Source: Hirundichthys speculiger
Taxonomy: Eukaryota > Chordata > Actinopteri > Beloniformes > Exocoetidae
NCBI GenBank assembly: GCA_018398805.1
Contig: JAGFBZ010000940.1
Coordinates: forward strand, 1,004,001-1,068,000
DNA length: 64,000 bases
Reading direction: 5' to 3'
In this document: positions 61,401-64,000 of the stretch, piece after piece
Layout of the letters: each line of letters opens with the position of its first letter
Numbering within the stretch: the first letter of the stretch is position 1
Position numbers and translations under genes: made by a program
The notes under the pieces: model-generated
Database searches by the model: none
The model's input: only the letters and a program-made list of their open reading frames with translations
What the model was told of the DNA's origin: nothing

Positions 61401-63334
61401 CATTCCTTTTGTCAAAAAGGAGGTGAACATGTGAGACAGGAAACTGCCTCGTTGATCATTTTTATTTACTCCGTTTTGAACTATGAAACAGAATCAAATG
61501 CACGACATTCATTGTTTGCATCTTCTGTTTGTAGGTGTACGCAGGCCTTCGTTTCACCGTGCCACGACTGAGGGACACTGACAGTACTGTGCAGTTTGAG
61601 TTCCAAGTACGAAGGTGGGTTGTTTTGTGAGCCTATTAATACGGGAATGTAGCGGCATAGCGTACATGGGCAGTACAGGTCTTCATCCTTCGTCTCTGGT
61701 CTTTGTTCACTTATGTCATGTTTTATCAAAATCCCAAATATTATTCTTACCTAGTGGTGAACAACTATTCCTGCATTAAGGCTAGAAGAGTGAAAAGCAT
61801 GAGAACGTCTTTGCTGCTTTCTGATGTTGTATTGTTTGACTATCAGCCACCCAGCTCAGTGATTTGGTGGTTGTCGGATGTAGCATTGTTCCTTCACAAC
61901 AGTTTGAATCTCACCTGGGGAGAGCGTATACACTGTCCAGAATTTTATGTTAACCGATTAAAGCTGTATATCATGTTTTCAGTCTTCTCAGCTGTATAGA
62001 TTTTCTCCCTTGTCCACCACTGCTGGCTAACATGATAGAAACATTTGCTCTCACTGTGCATCAAAGCTTGGTTTATAAACTTGGACCTACATGTTTCACG
62101 ATGCAGTTTATCATTTGGATTGATGTAAATCACTTTGATTTTCAGTGCAAAACATGAGCGGGATTTTATCTAGCAACAACAAGCCCAGCATCGTCAAAGC
62201 ACATCGGTAATAGTTAATAAAACATTATTGAACCGTTACTCCAACTTTGTTCTCATGTACCGCTTCAAAGTTTTATCCGATTTCAATTTACATTTTTGTA
62301 CCGTCTACGGTATCTTTCTTTATTGTTCAAAATGTACTTTCAAAAAGCATTTTCTATGATAACAAATGTAAAACAAGTATCTCGTGTTTATATGGATTAG
62401 TATCACGGTTTGTTCAATATGTTTAGAAATACAGTGGTCTTTCCCAAATTGGAAAACAGTCTTGTGCTTTTTTTTTTTTTTTTTGAATCTGGTCATAAAA
62501 AAGTTTTTTTAAACCTTTTTTTTTTTTTTTTTTAATTGTTTTCCTTGGTTTTTTGTTGCAGCAAAAATGCAAATAACTCGGAAAGTGAATTGGTGGTTTT
62601 GGAGTTGGAGGTTGCTGCCATGGCTGATGTCATTCTGCAGGGGTGAGGCCTCATAATCAACTTCACCATGACATATTTATATTGTCCATATATAATGTTA
62701 ATTATTATCATTGCAACTTTTATGCCTCTTGAAGTATTTCTCGACCAGACAAAGTCATCTTTCCCCCTCCTGATTGGACCAGTCGTCACAGTCTGGAGGA
62801 GGAGCAGGATATCGGCCCTGAGCTTTACCAGGTTTATGAGGTATACTATGATTTCTAATTCTCACAGCTTCACCTCACCTGTTCTGAAAGCTTGACAGAT
62901 CCAGTACGATGTTTGTCTTGTGTTTGGAGCATTTTAATTGACAACGTCTCTCATAGTTGGTGAATAATGGTCCCAGTCTGGTGAGTCACTCAACATTGGA
63001 GGTGAAATGTCCCCTGAGGAGTCCTGGTCATGAGTGGCTCTACCCTCTGGAGGTGATCACTGAGGGACCACTCAGCTGCTTCTCCAAAACAGCCTTCAAC
63101 GCACTGAAACTCAAGGTGACAACACACATTTTAACACACAAACAGCTTGGTTGGCTTGAAGATGCCTTTACCCTTGCTCTATTCTTGGCCCTGAACACTG
63201 GACTGTCTTTATTAATGACTCTGCAGCTTCAGCCTCCAGCAGCAGAGCCTCCTACGTCACTGAAGTCAAGCACTGAGCGCCGCCTGCAAAGGAGGGAACT
63301 ATTCAGAGATTCTCTGACTGAACAAGGAAACCTG
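11286..63334 (+). CDS. itga5: Integrin alpha-5 (fibronectin receptor alpha chain), 26 exons, 3' end outside the window
   Basis: Integrin alpha-5 pairs with beta-1 at the cell surface to bind the RGD motif of fibronectin and link it to the cytoskeleton. The 26 exons total 2736 bases, 912 codons in one continuous frame, against about 1050 residues for the vertebrate protein. In order: signal peptide ending before FNLDAE; propeller (to about residue 485) with four calcium loops ([36 protein letters not shown]); thigh; genu (DCGQDNIC); calf-1; part of calf-2 with a basic ERRLQRRE cleavage site. Alpha-5 rather than alpha-V or alpha-8 is supported by APKANTSQP followed by AVYLCPW, by GEFSGDD, by [12 protein letters not shown] and by EYAPCR. 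All junctions are GT-AG. The transmembrane and tail exons are missing because the window ends, not because the gene is broken. N-glycosylation sequons occur in exons 2, 10, 18, 20, 21 and 23. Confidence 0.95.
11483..12614. other. itga5 intron 1, first part, with (CA)n tracts
   Basis: Contains (CA)n microsatellites at about 11765-11812 and 12091-12119 and a T-run at 12411-12427. No exon or bounded transposon seen. The minus-strand open frame at 12087-12491 is built on the CA and T tracts. Confidence 0.6.
12615..12690 (+). repeat. tRNA-like SINE head or tRNA pseudogene
   Basis: A clear RNA polymerase III B box, GGTTCGAATCC, at 12660-12670, preceded at a suitable distance by an A-box-like GGCTTAGCGGGAGTGC. 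It does not fold into a full acceptor stem with the flanks, so I read it as the head of a tRNA-derived SINE rather than a working tRNA. Confidence 0.5.
12780..13440 (+). pseudogene. Decayed Tc1-like transposase
   Basis: The + strand reads, with stops, like a Tc1-family transposase. Most telling is [15 protein letters not shown] at about 13200-13245, matching the catalytic-domain motif FQQDNDPKHT of Tc1-like DDE transposases, preceded by a helix-turn-helix-like stretch. The longest open piece (12966-13289) ends at a TGA right after the motif. The inverted ends were not found. Non-functional. Confidence 0.75.
13485..14088. repeat. Interspersed repeat, interrupted by a TA-flanked MITE
   Basis: The two parts, 13485-13535 and 13906-14088, flank the MITE. 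The right part ends GGCGGAGGTCTGCGCTCTGC then GAGTGCTTTTCTAGTT, a common vertebrate repeat end, and is related to 36700-36940 (GGGGAGGTCTGTGTTCTCC). Class not determined. Confidence 0.5.
13536..13905. mobile_element. Tc1/mariner-type MITE, copy A
   Basis: Ends ACAGTCATGGAAAAAATTAT and ATAATTTTTTCCATGACTGT are perfect inverted repeats of about 20 bases. The element is flanked by TA. A copy about 97% identical by eye and in the same orientation lies at 39160-39536. Non-coding; the open frames across it are accidental. Confidence 0.93.
14089..15984. other. itga5 intron 1, no feature recognised
   Basis: AT-rich sequence with short homopolymers. No exon, RNA gene or bounded transposon was identified on either strand. 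Confidence 0.4.
15985..16990. repeat. Interspersed repeat split by later insertions
   Basis: The flanks, about 15985-16310 and 16855-16990, match in order and in reverse orientation the continuous copy at 29735-30110 (for example TTTCTTAGGCCATTTTT at the left and AATTTGCGGATTTTTGGGAT at the right). Between them sit the repeat at 16311-16709 and a 5436-type end at 16735-16785, so both inserted later. Confidence 0.65.
16311..16709 (-). repeat. Common fish retroposon with tRNA-like head, minus orientation
   Basis: Read on the - strand it begins GGGCAGCACGGTGGCTTGG, continues TGGTTAGCACTGTTGCCTCA and runs through GGTTCCTGGTTCCAACCTC into the family body, with TTTCCTCCGGGTACTCCGGC and GGACTGGTGACCTGTCCAGG. 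It ends at an ATGGATGGATGG-type tail (ATCCATCCATCC on +). The TGGTTAGCAC / GGTTCxAxxCC arrangement suggests A and B boxes. A related + strand copy lies at 42480-42745. Confidence 0.75.
17005..17290. repeat. Repeat shared with 23490-23740
   Basis: GCTCACACTCGTCCAGGGCT at the left and the later TTCCTTGTCGAAATGATGGG / TGTTTTGTCCTTCC segments parallel 23530-23695 (CTCACACTCGTCAGGGGCTT, TGTTTTGTCCTTACC). Class unknown; the other copy interrupts the LINE. Confidence 0.5.
17291..19602. other. itga5 intron 1, mostly unique sequence
   Basis: No exon seen. At 18050-18200 a stretch with ATCTAATTAGATACAGTACA and several ATAATCCA / TTCAATGCAGTTCAG pieces looks like an old SINE- or LINE-tail fragment. The rest carries no recognisable feature. 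Confidence 0.35.
19603..20245. mobile_element. hAT-type MITE, copy 1 (TAGTGCTGGGCGATAT ends)
   Basis: Inverted ends TAGTGCTGGGCGATAT and ATATTGCCCAGCATTA (14 of 16). Flanking octamers CAAGAGAG and CAGAGAGC are similar but not identical, suggesting an older insertion. The body is rich in ATATCACGATA and is closely related to 25014-25380. Confidence 0.8.
20246..22508. other. itga5 intron 1, no feature recognised
   Basis: AT-rich sequence, open frames short and without domains. Nothing bounded by inverted ends or target duplications was found. Confidence 0.4.
22509..22740. repeat. Interspersed fish repeat, copy 2
   Basis: ATTCAGTTCAATTCAGTTTT, then ATTTGTATAGCGTCTATTAC, then AAAACTCCCACAGAGGGAG: the same family and orientation as 5436-5700. 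It abuts the truncated RT-domain end of the minus-strand LINE, so the two may be joined by insertion. Confidence 0.7.
22750..24345 (-). pseudogene. Decayed RTE-like LINE (endonuclease and start of RT)
   Basis: Read on the - strand from the right: an endonuclease segment ([18 protein letters not shown] at about 23960-23900), then a later segment with [20 protein letters not shown] (about 23430-23370), the linker [16 protein letters not shown] (about 22900), and the RT entry motif GKTVGPDD (about 22760) where it stops. These match the APE-type endonuclease and RT of fish RTE-type non-LTR elements. It has lost the middle of the endonuclease (insertion at about 23490-23805 and a missing GADFNGH-type stretch), has stops, and is truncated inside RT. 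Not functional. Confidence 0.8.
23490..23805. repeat. Insertion inside the LINE endonuclease, related to 17005-17290
   Basis: The endonuclease reading on the - strand breaks off at about 23810 and resumes near 23467. The intervening DNA carries the CTCACACTCGTCAGGGGCTT segment shared with intron 1 at 17008-17030. Boundaries are approximate. Confidence 0.45.
24346..24584. mobile_element. hAT-type MITE with repeated TAGCGACTT motif
   Basis: Ends CAGTGTTGCCAACTT and AGAGTTGGCAACAGTG are inverted. Flanking octamers are CAACCTTG (24338-24345) and CAACCTTC (24585-24592), 7 of 8 matching. The interior has at least five copies of TAGCGACTT. It sits in the 5' region of the LINE repeat, whose sequence resumes at 24585. 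Confidence 0.82.
24585..24630. repeat. Remaining flank of the LINE-associated repeat
   Basis: CAACCTTCTGCATTTATCTG and GGACTTGGGACCGGC continue the repeat broken by the MITE. This fits the usual order of that fish repeat end, where the cctgacacaacctt segment runs directly into it. Confidence 0.5.
25014..26164. mobile_element. hAT-type MITE, copy 2, carrying a nested element
   Basis: Ends TAGTGCTGGGTGATAT and ATATCGCCCAGCACTA, with a perfect 8-bp duplication GTTTGTTG at 25006-25013 and 26165-26172. The left 200 bases are nearly identical to copy 1 at 19603. The right arm is split off by the element at 25394-26127. Confidence 0.93.
25394..26127. mobile_element. hAT-type element nested in 25014-26164
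   Basis: 734 bp with ends TAGGCTTGGGCGGTATTACG and TTTGGATACCGCCCAAGCCTA; the first 14 bases pair. Flanking octamers ATCCCCAC and GTCCCCAC (7 of 8) lie within the host MITE. The core (about 25900-26080) is CpG-rich with a (GGGGT)n tract, unlike the AT-rich host. The - strand open frame at 25740-26207 spans the nested right end and is not a gene. Confidence 0.88.
26165..27568. other. itga5 intron 1, last part
   Basis: No exon or bounded element. A short (AT)n lies at 26940-26950. The pyrimidine tract TTTCTTTATCTTTCTGCTGTCTAG leads into exon 2. Confidence 0.4.
27569..27693 (+). CDS. itga5: itga5 exon 2: propeller blade 1
   Basis: Reads [20 protein letters not shown], then [20 protein letters not shown], matching the alpha-5 [15 protein letters not shown] region. 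Two sequons (NVT, NCS). An alternative in-frame acceptor six bases later would drop two residues; the first gives the better family alignment. Confidence 0.95.
27694..29266. other. itga5 intron 2
   Basis: No feature beyond C-rich runs at 28149-28165 and 28884-28896. Open frames here are short and without domains. Confidence 0.5.
29267..29367 (+). CDS. itga5: itga5 exon 3: blades 1-2
   Basis: Encodes [20 protein letters not shown] and [14 protein letters not shown], matching [20 protein letters not shown] of alpha-5. Acceptor TCACAG, donor CTG|GTAAGA, phase 0 end. Confidence 0.95.
29368..30482. other. itga5 intron 3
   Basis: Contains the inverted copy of the intron 1 repeat at 29735-30110 and a short ATAGAATAGAAATCC fragment at 30293-30307 related to the repeat at 34018. 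Otherwise nothing recognised. Confidence 0.5.
29735..30110. repeat. Interspersed repeat, inverted relative to 15985-16990
   Basis: ACGTTCCTTCCTCCCCCCCG, AATCTGCAAATTATTAATGC and ATGGCCTAAGAAATTCACGA are reverse complements of segments at 16930, 16905 and 16100. This copy is uninterrupted and so shows the original arrangement. Confidence 0.65.
30483..30606 (+). CDS. itga5: itga5 exon 4: blade 2
   Basis: Reads [15 protein letters not shown] through [20 protein letters not shown], matching ACAPLYSWRTE and EYAPCR of alpha-5. The usual Leu after ACAP is Arg here. Confidence 0.95.
30690..30751 (+). CDS. itga5: itga5 exon 5: blades 2-3
   Basis: Encodes [21 protein letters not shown] in two pieces: the variable ERHG, where human alpha-5 has DFSW, then the invariant [12 protein letters not shown]. 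In the human receptor this variable loop borders the ligand pocket. Confidence 0.95.
30923..30968 (+). CDS. itga5: itga5 exon 6: blade 3
   Basis: Encodes [15 protein letters not shown], matching [15 protein letters not shown] of alpha-5. 46 bases, phase 1 end, donor AAG|GTGAGC. Confidence 0.94.
31105..31230 (+). CDS. itga5: itga5 exon 7: blade 3, ligand-pocket exon
   Basis: Encodes [20 protein letters not shown] then [20 protein letters not shown] and YM. The YDDSY motif, whose first Asp contacts the Arg of RGD in the human receptor, is intact, as is the Gln six residues before it. Confidence 0.95.
31231..32481. other. itga5 intron 7
   Basis: Holds the deleted Tc1-like element at 31756-32095. 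The remainder shows nothing recognisable apart from a pyrimidine-rich stretch before exon 8. Confidence 0.5.
31756..32095 (+). mobile_element. Internally deleted Tc1-like transposon with transposase C-terminus
   Basis: Ends ACACTATATTGCCAAAAGTA and AATATTTTTGGCTATATAGTGT are inverted. Between them, 31796-32023 is open and reads [19 protein letters not shown] and onward, the SPDLNPIE-LW motif carrying the third catalytic acidic residue of Tc1-family DDE transposases. The N-terminal two thirds of the transposase is missing, so it cannot move itself. A flanking TA is present only on the left. Confidence 0.85.
32482..32526 (+). CDS. itga5: itga5 exon 8: blade 4, calcium loop 1
   Basis: Encodes [15 protein letters not shown]; the loop's last Asp is split with exon 9 (phase 1). 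Matches [16 protein letters not shown] of alpha-5, where this loop is shorter than the classic DxDxDG form. Confidence 0.94.
32681..32713 (+). promoter_or_regulatory. itga5: Long poly-T tract forming the exon 9 acceptor
   Basis: A run of 22 T at 32688-32709, broken from the AG only by ACAG, is the polypyrimidine tract for exon 9. The adjoining A-run at 32677-32685 could pair with it in the transcript. Confidence 0.6.
32714..32757 (+). CDS. itga5: itga5 exon 9: blade 4
   Basis: Encodes [15 protein letters not shown]. The donor used is TTA|GTAAGG; an earlier GT at 32753 (GTTTAG) is a poor donor and would remove the Gly-Leu that align with alpha-5 YGYVTILNG. Confidence 0.92.
32854..32910 (+). 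CDS. itga5: itga5 exon 10: blade 4
   Basis: Encodes [19 protein letters not shown], matching VTILNGSDIRSLYNFSGEQ of alpha-5, with the sequon NLT at the equivalent glycosylation site. Phase 0 at both ends. Confidence 0.95.
33225..33300. repeat. MITE fragment (GGCCCCATATTATGCAC end)
   Basis: TTAAAAGGCCCCATATTATG resembles the end of a common fish MITE family; its partner end was not found. A short GAGACTGAGACT tandem lies inside. Confidence 0.35.
34018..34510. repeat. Interspersed repeat with internal duplication
   Basis: Begins ATAGAATAGAATAAAATAGA, then ACGCCTTTATTGTCATTACA, a common fish repeat start. Within it TGGTATAGGTAAAGTGACAT followed by GCAGCATTCAGTAATAAATA occurs twice (about 34345-34390 and 34458-34500). 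Confidence 0.6.
35067..35135. repeat. Fragment of the TATAAGTCGCA repeat family
   Basis: ATATAAGTCGCAGGACCAGC and TCTAGTCCGGAAAATACGGT are the characteristic pieces of a widespread vertebrate DNA-element family. Truncated. Confidence 0.55.
36700..36940. repeat. Interspersed repeat related to 13906-14088
   Basis: TTTCAAATTTTCGATAAC at the left and GGGGAGGTCTGTGTTCTCC then AAGTGCTTTTCTGGTT at the right parallel the right part of the intron 1 copy. The open frame 36738-36968 is within this repeat and not a gene. Confidence 0.55.
38049..38101 (+). CDS. itga5: itga5 exon 11: blade 5
   Basis: Encodes [17 protein letters not shown]; the calcium loop (DINNDGLDD) is cut by the intron inside the Gly codon. 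Acceptor TTCCAG, donor GG|GTAAGT. Confidence 0.95.
38536..38744 (+). CDS. itga5: itga5 exon 12: blades 5-6
   Basis: Encodes [32 protein letters not shown], and [20 protein letters not shown], matching LLVGAPLLMDRTPDG, GRVYVYLQ and FGRFGSSLTPLGDLDQDGY of alpha-5. The usual Val-Gly in VGAP is Ala-Ala here. Confidence 0.96.
38918..39109 (+). CDS. itga5: itga5 exon 13: blades 6-7
   Basis: Encodes [40 protein letters not shown] and [17 protein letters not shown]. Carries the end of the third calcium loop and most of the fourth. A TA-flanked MITE lies 50 bases past the donor. Confidence 0.96.
39160..39536. mobile_element. Tc1/mariner-type MITE, copy B, in itga5 intron 13
   Basis: Same inverted ends and TA flanks as copy A at 13536-13905 and the same orientation. 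Differences are a handful of substitutions and a short indel near 39430. It takes up most of the 462-base intron, ending 35 bases before exon 14. Confidence 0.93.
39572..39617 (+). CDS. itga5: itga5 exon 14: blade 7
   Basis: Encodes [15 protein letters not shown], matching DLIVGSFGVDKAVVY of alpha-5. 46 bases, starts in the last Asp codon of the calcium loop. Confidence 0.95.
39696..39806 (+). CDS. itga5: itga5 exon 15: start of thigh domain
   Basis: Encodes [20 protein letters not shown], then [17 protein letters not shown] with a final split Cys. Matches [19 protein letters not shown] of alpha-5. The open frame runs on past the true donor (TG|GTATGA) into intron. Confidence 0.94.
41366..42222. 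mobile_element. Element with GGCCCGATC inverted ends, carrying a TA-flanked MITE piece
   Basis: Left end AGGCCCCGATCGTACACCTC and right end GGCGGAAGATCGGGCCAATA form imperfect inverted ends, followed inward by CCCGCTA-CCCGCT arms at both sides. A segment of the 50976-type MITE sits inside from about 41421. The similar GGGCCCGATCCTCCC at 57898 may be another end of this family. No clear target duplication. Confidence 0.55.
41421..41830. mobile_element. Partial copy of the TA-flanked ATTATTATGAAATA MITE
   Basis: Starts TATGAAACCCCGTTTGGGTC and continues through repeated TTATTATGAAATA units to CCACTGGGCGGGACCAGTGG and GCTCATTGGCTGATC. In inverted orientation it matches the right 350 bases of the copy at 50976-51697. 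Its far end is lost. Confidence 0.7.
42480..42745 (+). repeat. Common fish retroposon, plus-strand copy
   Basis: GGTGGGTTCCACTGCTGCCT, CACAACTAGAAGGTTCC, GTGGAGTTTGCATGTCCTCT and GAACTGGTGACCTGTCTGGG follow the same order as the - strand copy at 16311-16709. More diverged and internally shortened. Confidence 0.7.
43130..43185 (+). CDS. itga5: itga5 exon 16: thigh
   Basis: Encodes (C)[18 protein letters not shown], matching INLSFCLNASGKHVADS of alpha-5. The Cys completed at the 5' junction pairs with the motif's FCL cysteine by family analogy. Confidence 0.94.
43186..43674. other. itga5 intron 16 with (CA)n
   Basis: Interrupted (CA)n at 43196-43229. The rest is unremarkable. Confidence 0.6.
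43675..43832 (+). CDS. itga5: itga5 exon 17: thigh
   Basis: Encodes [36 protein letters not shown] and [11 protein letters not shown], matching [20 protein letters not shown] and REMKIYLR of alpha-5. The open frame continues into the intron past the donor CGG|GTCAGT. Confidence 0.95.
43900..44990. repeat. Interspersed fish repeat in intron 17
   Basis: CCCAAACTAGGAGCTGGTTT, GACTAAAGGCTCTGCCTCCC and AGTCTACTAGAAATCCCAG are signature pieces of a widespread fish repeat. The part at 43983-44060 is related to 5940-6020. No open frame survives. Boundaries approximate. Confidence 0.55.
45329..45466 (+). CDS. itga5: itga5 exon 18: end of thigh
   Basis: Encodes [40 protein letters not shown] and QRIQQK, matching [20 protein letters not shown] and DPQAPVDSHGLRPAL of alpha-5; sequon NFS conserved. 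Phase 0 at both ends. Confidence 0.96.
49413..49469. repeat. Poly-G tract, 57 bp with one interruption
   Basis: 35 G, one T, then 21 G. Strong quadruplex potential and a likely site of sequencing or assembly error. It produces the Gly-only part of an open frame at 49319-49510. Confidence 0.95.
50857..52499 (-). mobile_element. Degenerate Tc1/mariner-type transposon interrupted by a MITE
   Basis: The ends CAATCCCAAGTCTAAAAAAG and the complement of TTTAGAACTGGGCTTG pair over about 60 bases at roughly 70% identity, and both ends abut TA (50855-50856, 52500-52501). The right body, read on the - strand, matches the 3' part of a widespread fish element (for example AACTTTTTGAGATGTGCTGC at about 51765-51745). 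No transposase frame survives. Interrupted at 50978-51695. Confidence 0.75.
50976..51697. mobile_element. TA-flanked MITE with long inverted ends
   Basis: TA then TGGAGCCCCGTTTGGGTCAT at the left; ATGGCCCAAACGGGGCTCCA then TA at the right. The inverted homology runs for about 60 bases and continues as repeated ATTATTATGAAATA arms. The central 300 bases are GC-richer with CCACTGGTCCCGCCCAGTGG near 51395. It lies inside the transposon at 50857-52499. Confidence 0.9.
53959..54026 (+). CDS. itga5: itga5 exon 19: genu and start of calf-1
   Basis: Encodes [20 protein letters not shown], then VY, matching [20 protein letters not shown] of alpha-5; the two cysteines form the genu loop that binds calcium in integrins. 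Confidence 0.96.
56510..56551. repeat. C16 run followed by (CCA)n
   Basis: Sixteen C then CCACCA-type units. It creates Gly/Val-rich minus-strand frames that are not genes. Confidence 0.9.
56658..57663. mobile_element. piggyBac-type non-autonomous element, about 1.0 kb
   Basis: Perfect 14-bp ends CCCTGGAGAACCCA and TGGGTTCTCCAGGG, each directly flanked by TTAA (56654-56657 and 57664-57667), the signature of piggyBac insertion. Subterminal GACCCC/GGGGTC and CAAATTTGA motifs occur on both sides. No transposase was recognised. Confidence 0.88.
57896..58050. repeat. Possible end of the GGCCCGATC element family
   Basis: GGGCCCGATCCTCCCATCGG resembles both ends of the element at 41366-42222. The second end was not found. 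Confidence 0.35.
58205..58495. repeat. AT-rich interspersed repeat
   Basis: TTGTCCCACAATGGGGAAAT and TTTACATCGTTACAGCAGCA are characteristic of a common fish retroelement end, followed by an A/T-rich AATAAAATAAGATAAAAC stretch. Confidence 0.5.
58500..59322 (+). pseudogene. hAT transposon relic with BED zinc-finger fragment
   Basis: The right end, TTTATTCGATTGACAGCCCTA, is a hAT-type terminus; the left end (near 58508, AATGCATTAATAATGCGTTA) is degraded. At 58670-58780 the + strand reads [20 protein letters not shown] followed by CRCELSYHH, the CxxC portion of a BED zinc finger found at the N-terminus of ZBED-type hAT transposases. The catalytic core is absent. Confidence 0.7.
59905..59950. 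repeat. Short tandem repeat of CCTGGTACA
   Basis: Five imperfect copies of a 9-10 base unit. Confidence 0.85.
60691..60841 (+). CDS. itga5: itga5 exon 20: calf-1
   Basis: Encodes [40 protein letters not shown] and [10 protein letters not shown], matching [20 protein letters not shown] and [20 protein letters not shown] of alpha-5. Sequon NAS. Phase 0 end. Confidence 0.96.
60842..61192. other. itga5 intron 20 with a Tc1 end remnant
   Basis: At 60979-61012, ACACTATATTG is directly followed by TAGTGAGCAAATACTATTGG, the latter being the reverse complement of the subterminal part of the 31756 element. This looks like two element ends left after almost complete internal deletion. Confidence 0.45.
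61193..61285 (+). CDS. itga5: itga5 exon 21: calf-1
   Basis: Encodes [20 protein letters not shown] then [11 protein letters not shown], matching [20 protein letters not shown] and NPMKAG of alpha-5. Sequon NQT conserved. Phase 0 at both ends. Confidence 0.96.
61535..61614 (+). CDS. itga5: itga5 exon 22: calf-1
   Basis: Encodes [20 protein letters not shown] and FEFQVR, matching [20 protein letters not shown] of alpha-5. Confidence 0.96.
61615..62561. other. itga5 intron 22
   Basis: T-runs at 62468-62483 and 62516-62533 precede the acceptor. No other feature. Confidence 0.6.
62562..62642 (+). CDS. itga5: itga5 exon 23: calf-1 to calf-2
   Basis: Encodes [20 protein letters not shown] then MADVILQ, matching [20 protein letters not shown] and QAQVTLNGV of alpha-5. 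Sequon NNS conserved. Confidence 0.95.
62735..62840 (+). CDS. itga5: itga5 exon 24: calf-2
   Basis: Encodes [20 protein letters not shown], then [16 protein letters not shown], matching [20 protein letters not shown] and EEDLGPAVHHVYE of alpha-5. Donor GAG|GTATAC is weak but gives the continuing frame. Confidence 0.94.
62957..63115 (+). CDS. itga5: itga5 exon 25: calf-2
   Basis: Encodes [40 protein letters not shown] and [13 protein letters not shown], matching LINQGPSSISQGVLELSCP of alpha-5. It begins with TTG as an internal codon; the exon is not an independent gene. Confidence 0.95.
63227..63334 (+). CDS. itga5: itga5 exon 26: calf-2 with furin-type cleavage site
   Basis: Encodes [20 protein letters not shown] then [16 protein letters not shown]. 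The basic RRLQRR-E stretch corresponds to the site where the alpha-5 precursor is cut into heavy and light chains (HHQQKR-E in human). Donor CTG|GTGAGA; the next exon lies outside the window. Confidence 0.92.
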
Positions 63335-64000
63335 GTGAGATAATGTCATAATCAATTACTTTTAGGGAGAACAAAGAAGAGAATGTGTCCTCTGACAAGC
63401 ATTTGGCAAAGTAAATTTAGTCAGTCCAAAAATATTATAGTGTGGACTGAGATATGTCAGTAACATCAGATGAACTTGTTTCCTGGCATTGCAATTCAGT
63501 TTTTCTTGCTAAGGTTATTTTTTTCTTTTTCATCTCCTGTCTCCATGACTTTTCAATCCATCTATCCATCTTTCTGCTTTTTGGGGTTCGGGTCATGGGG
63601 GTAGCAGTCTAAGGATGCCTCTCTCTCCCCAGTCACCTCTTCCTGGTGAATACTGAGTTGTTCCTAGGCCAAGTGAGACATGTAGTCTTCCCAGCAAATT
63701 GTGGGTCAGCCTTGATCTTGTTGTCCGGACAACGCCTGGCATGGAGGCTACTCGCTGCTGCTCCGGGGACATATCCCTACGACGCTGGACGCTCCAGTTT
63801 GTGCCCGGTTTGTGGTGATATGCGGTCGGATGTCGACATACTGTCTGCAGGGGGCGGATCGGTCTTCTTGCGGCTGGTGGAGACCTGCCGCCGCGGACAT
63901 GGACGGTGTCGCTGGAGGCCAGTTCGGGAAAGCTAAGCAGTCCTGAAATGCTACTCGCGGCAACCATCGCCACTGGATCCGGGCTGCAGCGTCACTGAGC
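63335..64000. other. Start of itga5 intron 26, partly repeat
   Basis: About 63560-63720 resembles an old LINE fragment (ATCCATCTATCCATC, GGGGGTAGCAGTCTAAGG, CCCCAGTCACCTCTTCC), related to 10264-10345. From about 63720 the DNA becomes CpG-rich, with open frames on both strands that I cannot assign; the + frame contains CPVCGD but no complete domain. The expected next integrin exon is not present. Confidence 0.45.

Noticed and set aside
11286..63334. Assignment as integrin alpha-V or alpha-8
   Set aside because: The start FNLDAE, the GEFSGDD loop, [12 protein letters not shown] and EYAPCR match alpha-5 better than the equivalent alpha-V or alpha-8 segments.
63646..63973. Next integrin exon or a separate gene at the right edge
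   Set aside because: Neither strand encodes the expected calf-2 continuation after the cleavage site, and the open frames overlap a LINE fragment and CpG-rich DNA without a domain.

Overview
The window is vertebrate nuclear DNA and almost certainly from a teleost fish. It holds a large gene with many short exons and GT-AG introns, no bacterial-style operons, many microsatellites and homopolymers, and the typical fish load of small DNA transposons (hAT, Tc1/mariner and piggyBac types) plus a decayed RTE-like LINE. The species cannot be named from the sequence.

The one gene that can be read with confidence is integrin alpha-5 (itga5), the alpha chain of the fibronectin receptor, on the + strand. 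I traced 26 coding exons from the start codon at 11286 to 63334. They join without a frame break into 912 codons: signal peptide, seven-bladed beta-propeller with four calcium loops, thigh, genu, calf-1, and calf-2 as far as the basic furin-type cleavage site. The last exons (rest of calf-2, transmembrane helix, cytoplasmic tail) lie beyond the right edge. Introns 1 (16 kb), 10 (5.1 kb), 15 (3.3 kb), 18 (8.5 kb) and 19 (6.7 kb) are long and carry most of the mobile DNA; the other introns are mostly compact.

Left of itga5, 1432-1545 looks like the last coding exon of an unrelated + strand gene that I do not recognise. The ~9.5 kb between it and itga5 holds MITEs, one of them nested in another, and simple repeats. 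The presumed itga5 promoter and 5' leader lie at about 10940-11285. The leader carries three upstream ATG reading frames, two of which run over the real start codon.

Mobile elements: at least nine short elements can be bounded by terminal inverted repeats plus target duplications (8 bp for hAT type, TA for Tc1/mariner type, TTAA for piggyBac type). Several are nested, which gives a relative insertion order. There are also relics with recognisable protein fragments: Tc1-like transposase (12780-13440 and 31756-32095), hAT/BED zinc finger (58500-59322), and RTE-like endonuclease/RT on the - strand (22750-24345). I found no CRISPR array, operon, tRNA or rRNA gene and no new multi-gene system. The most interesting points are the nested transposon structures, the itga5 leader uORFs, divergence at the ligand-pocket residues of the integrin, and two unassigned exon-like segments.
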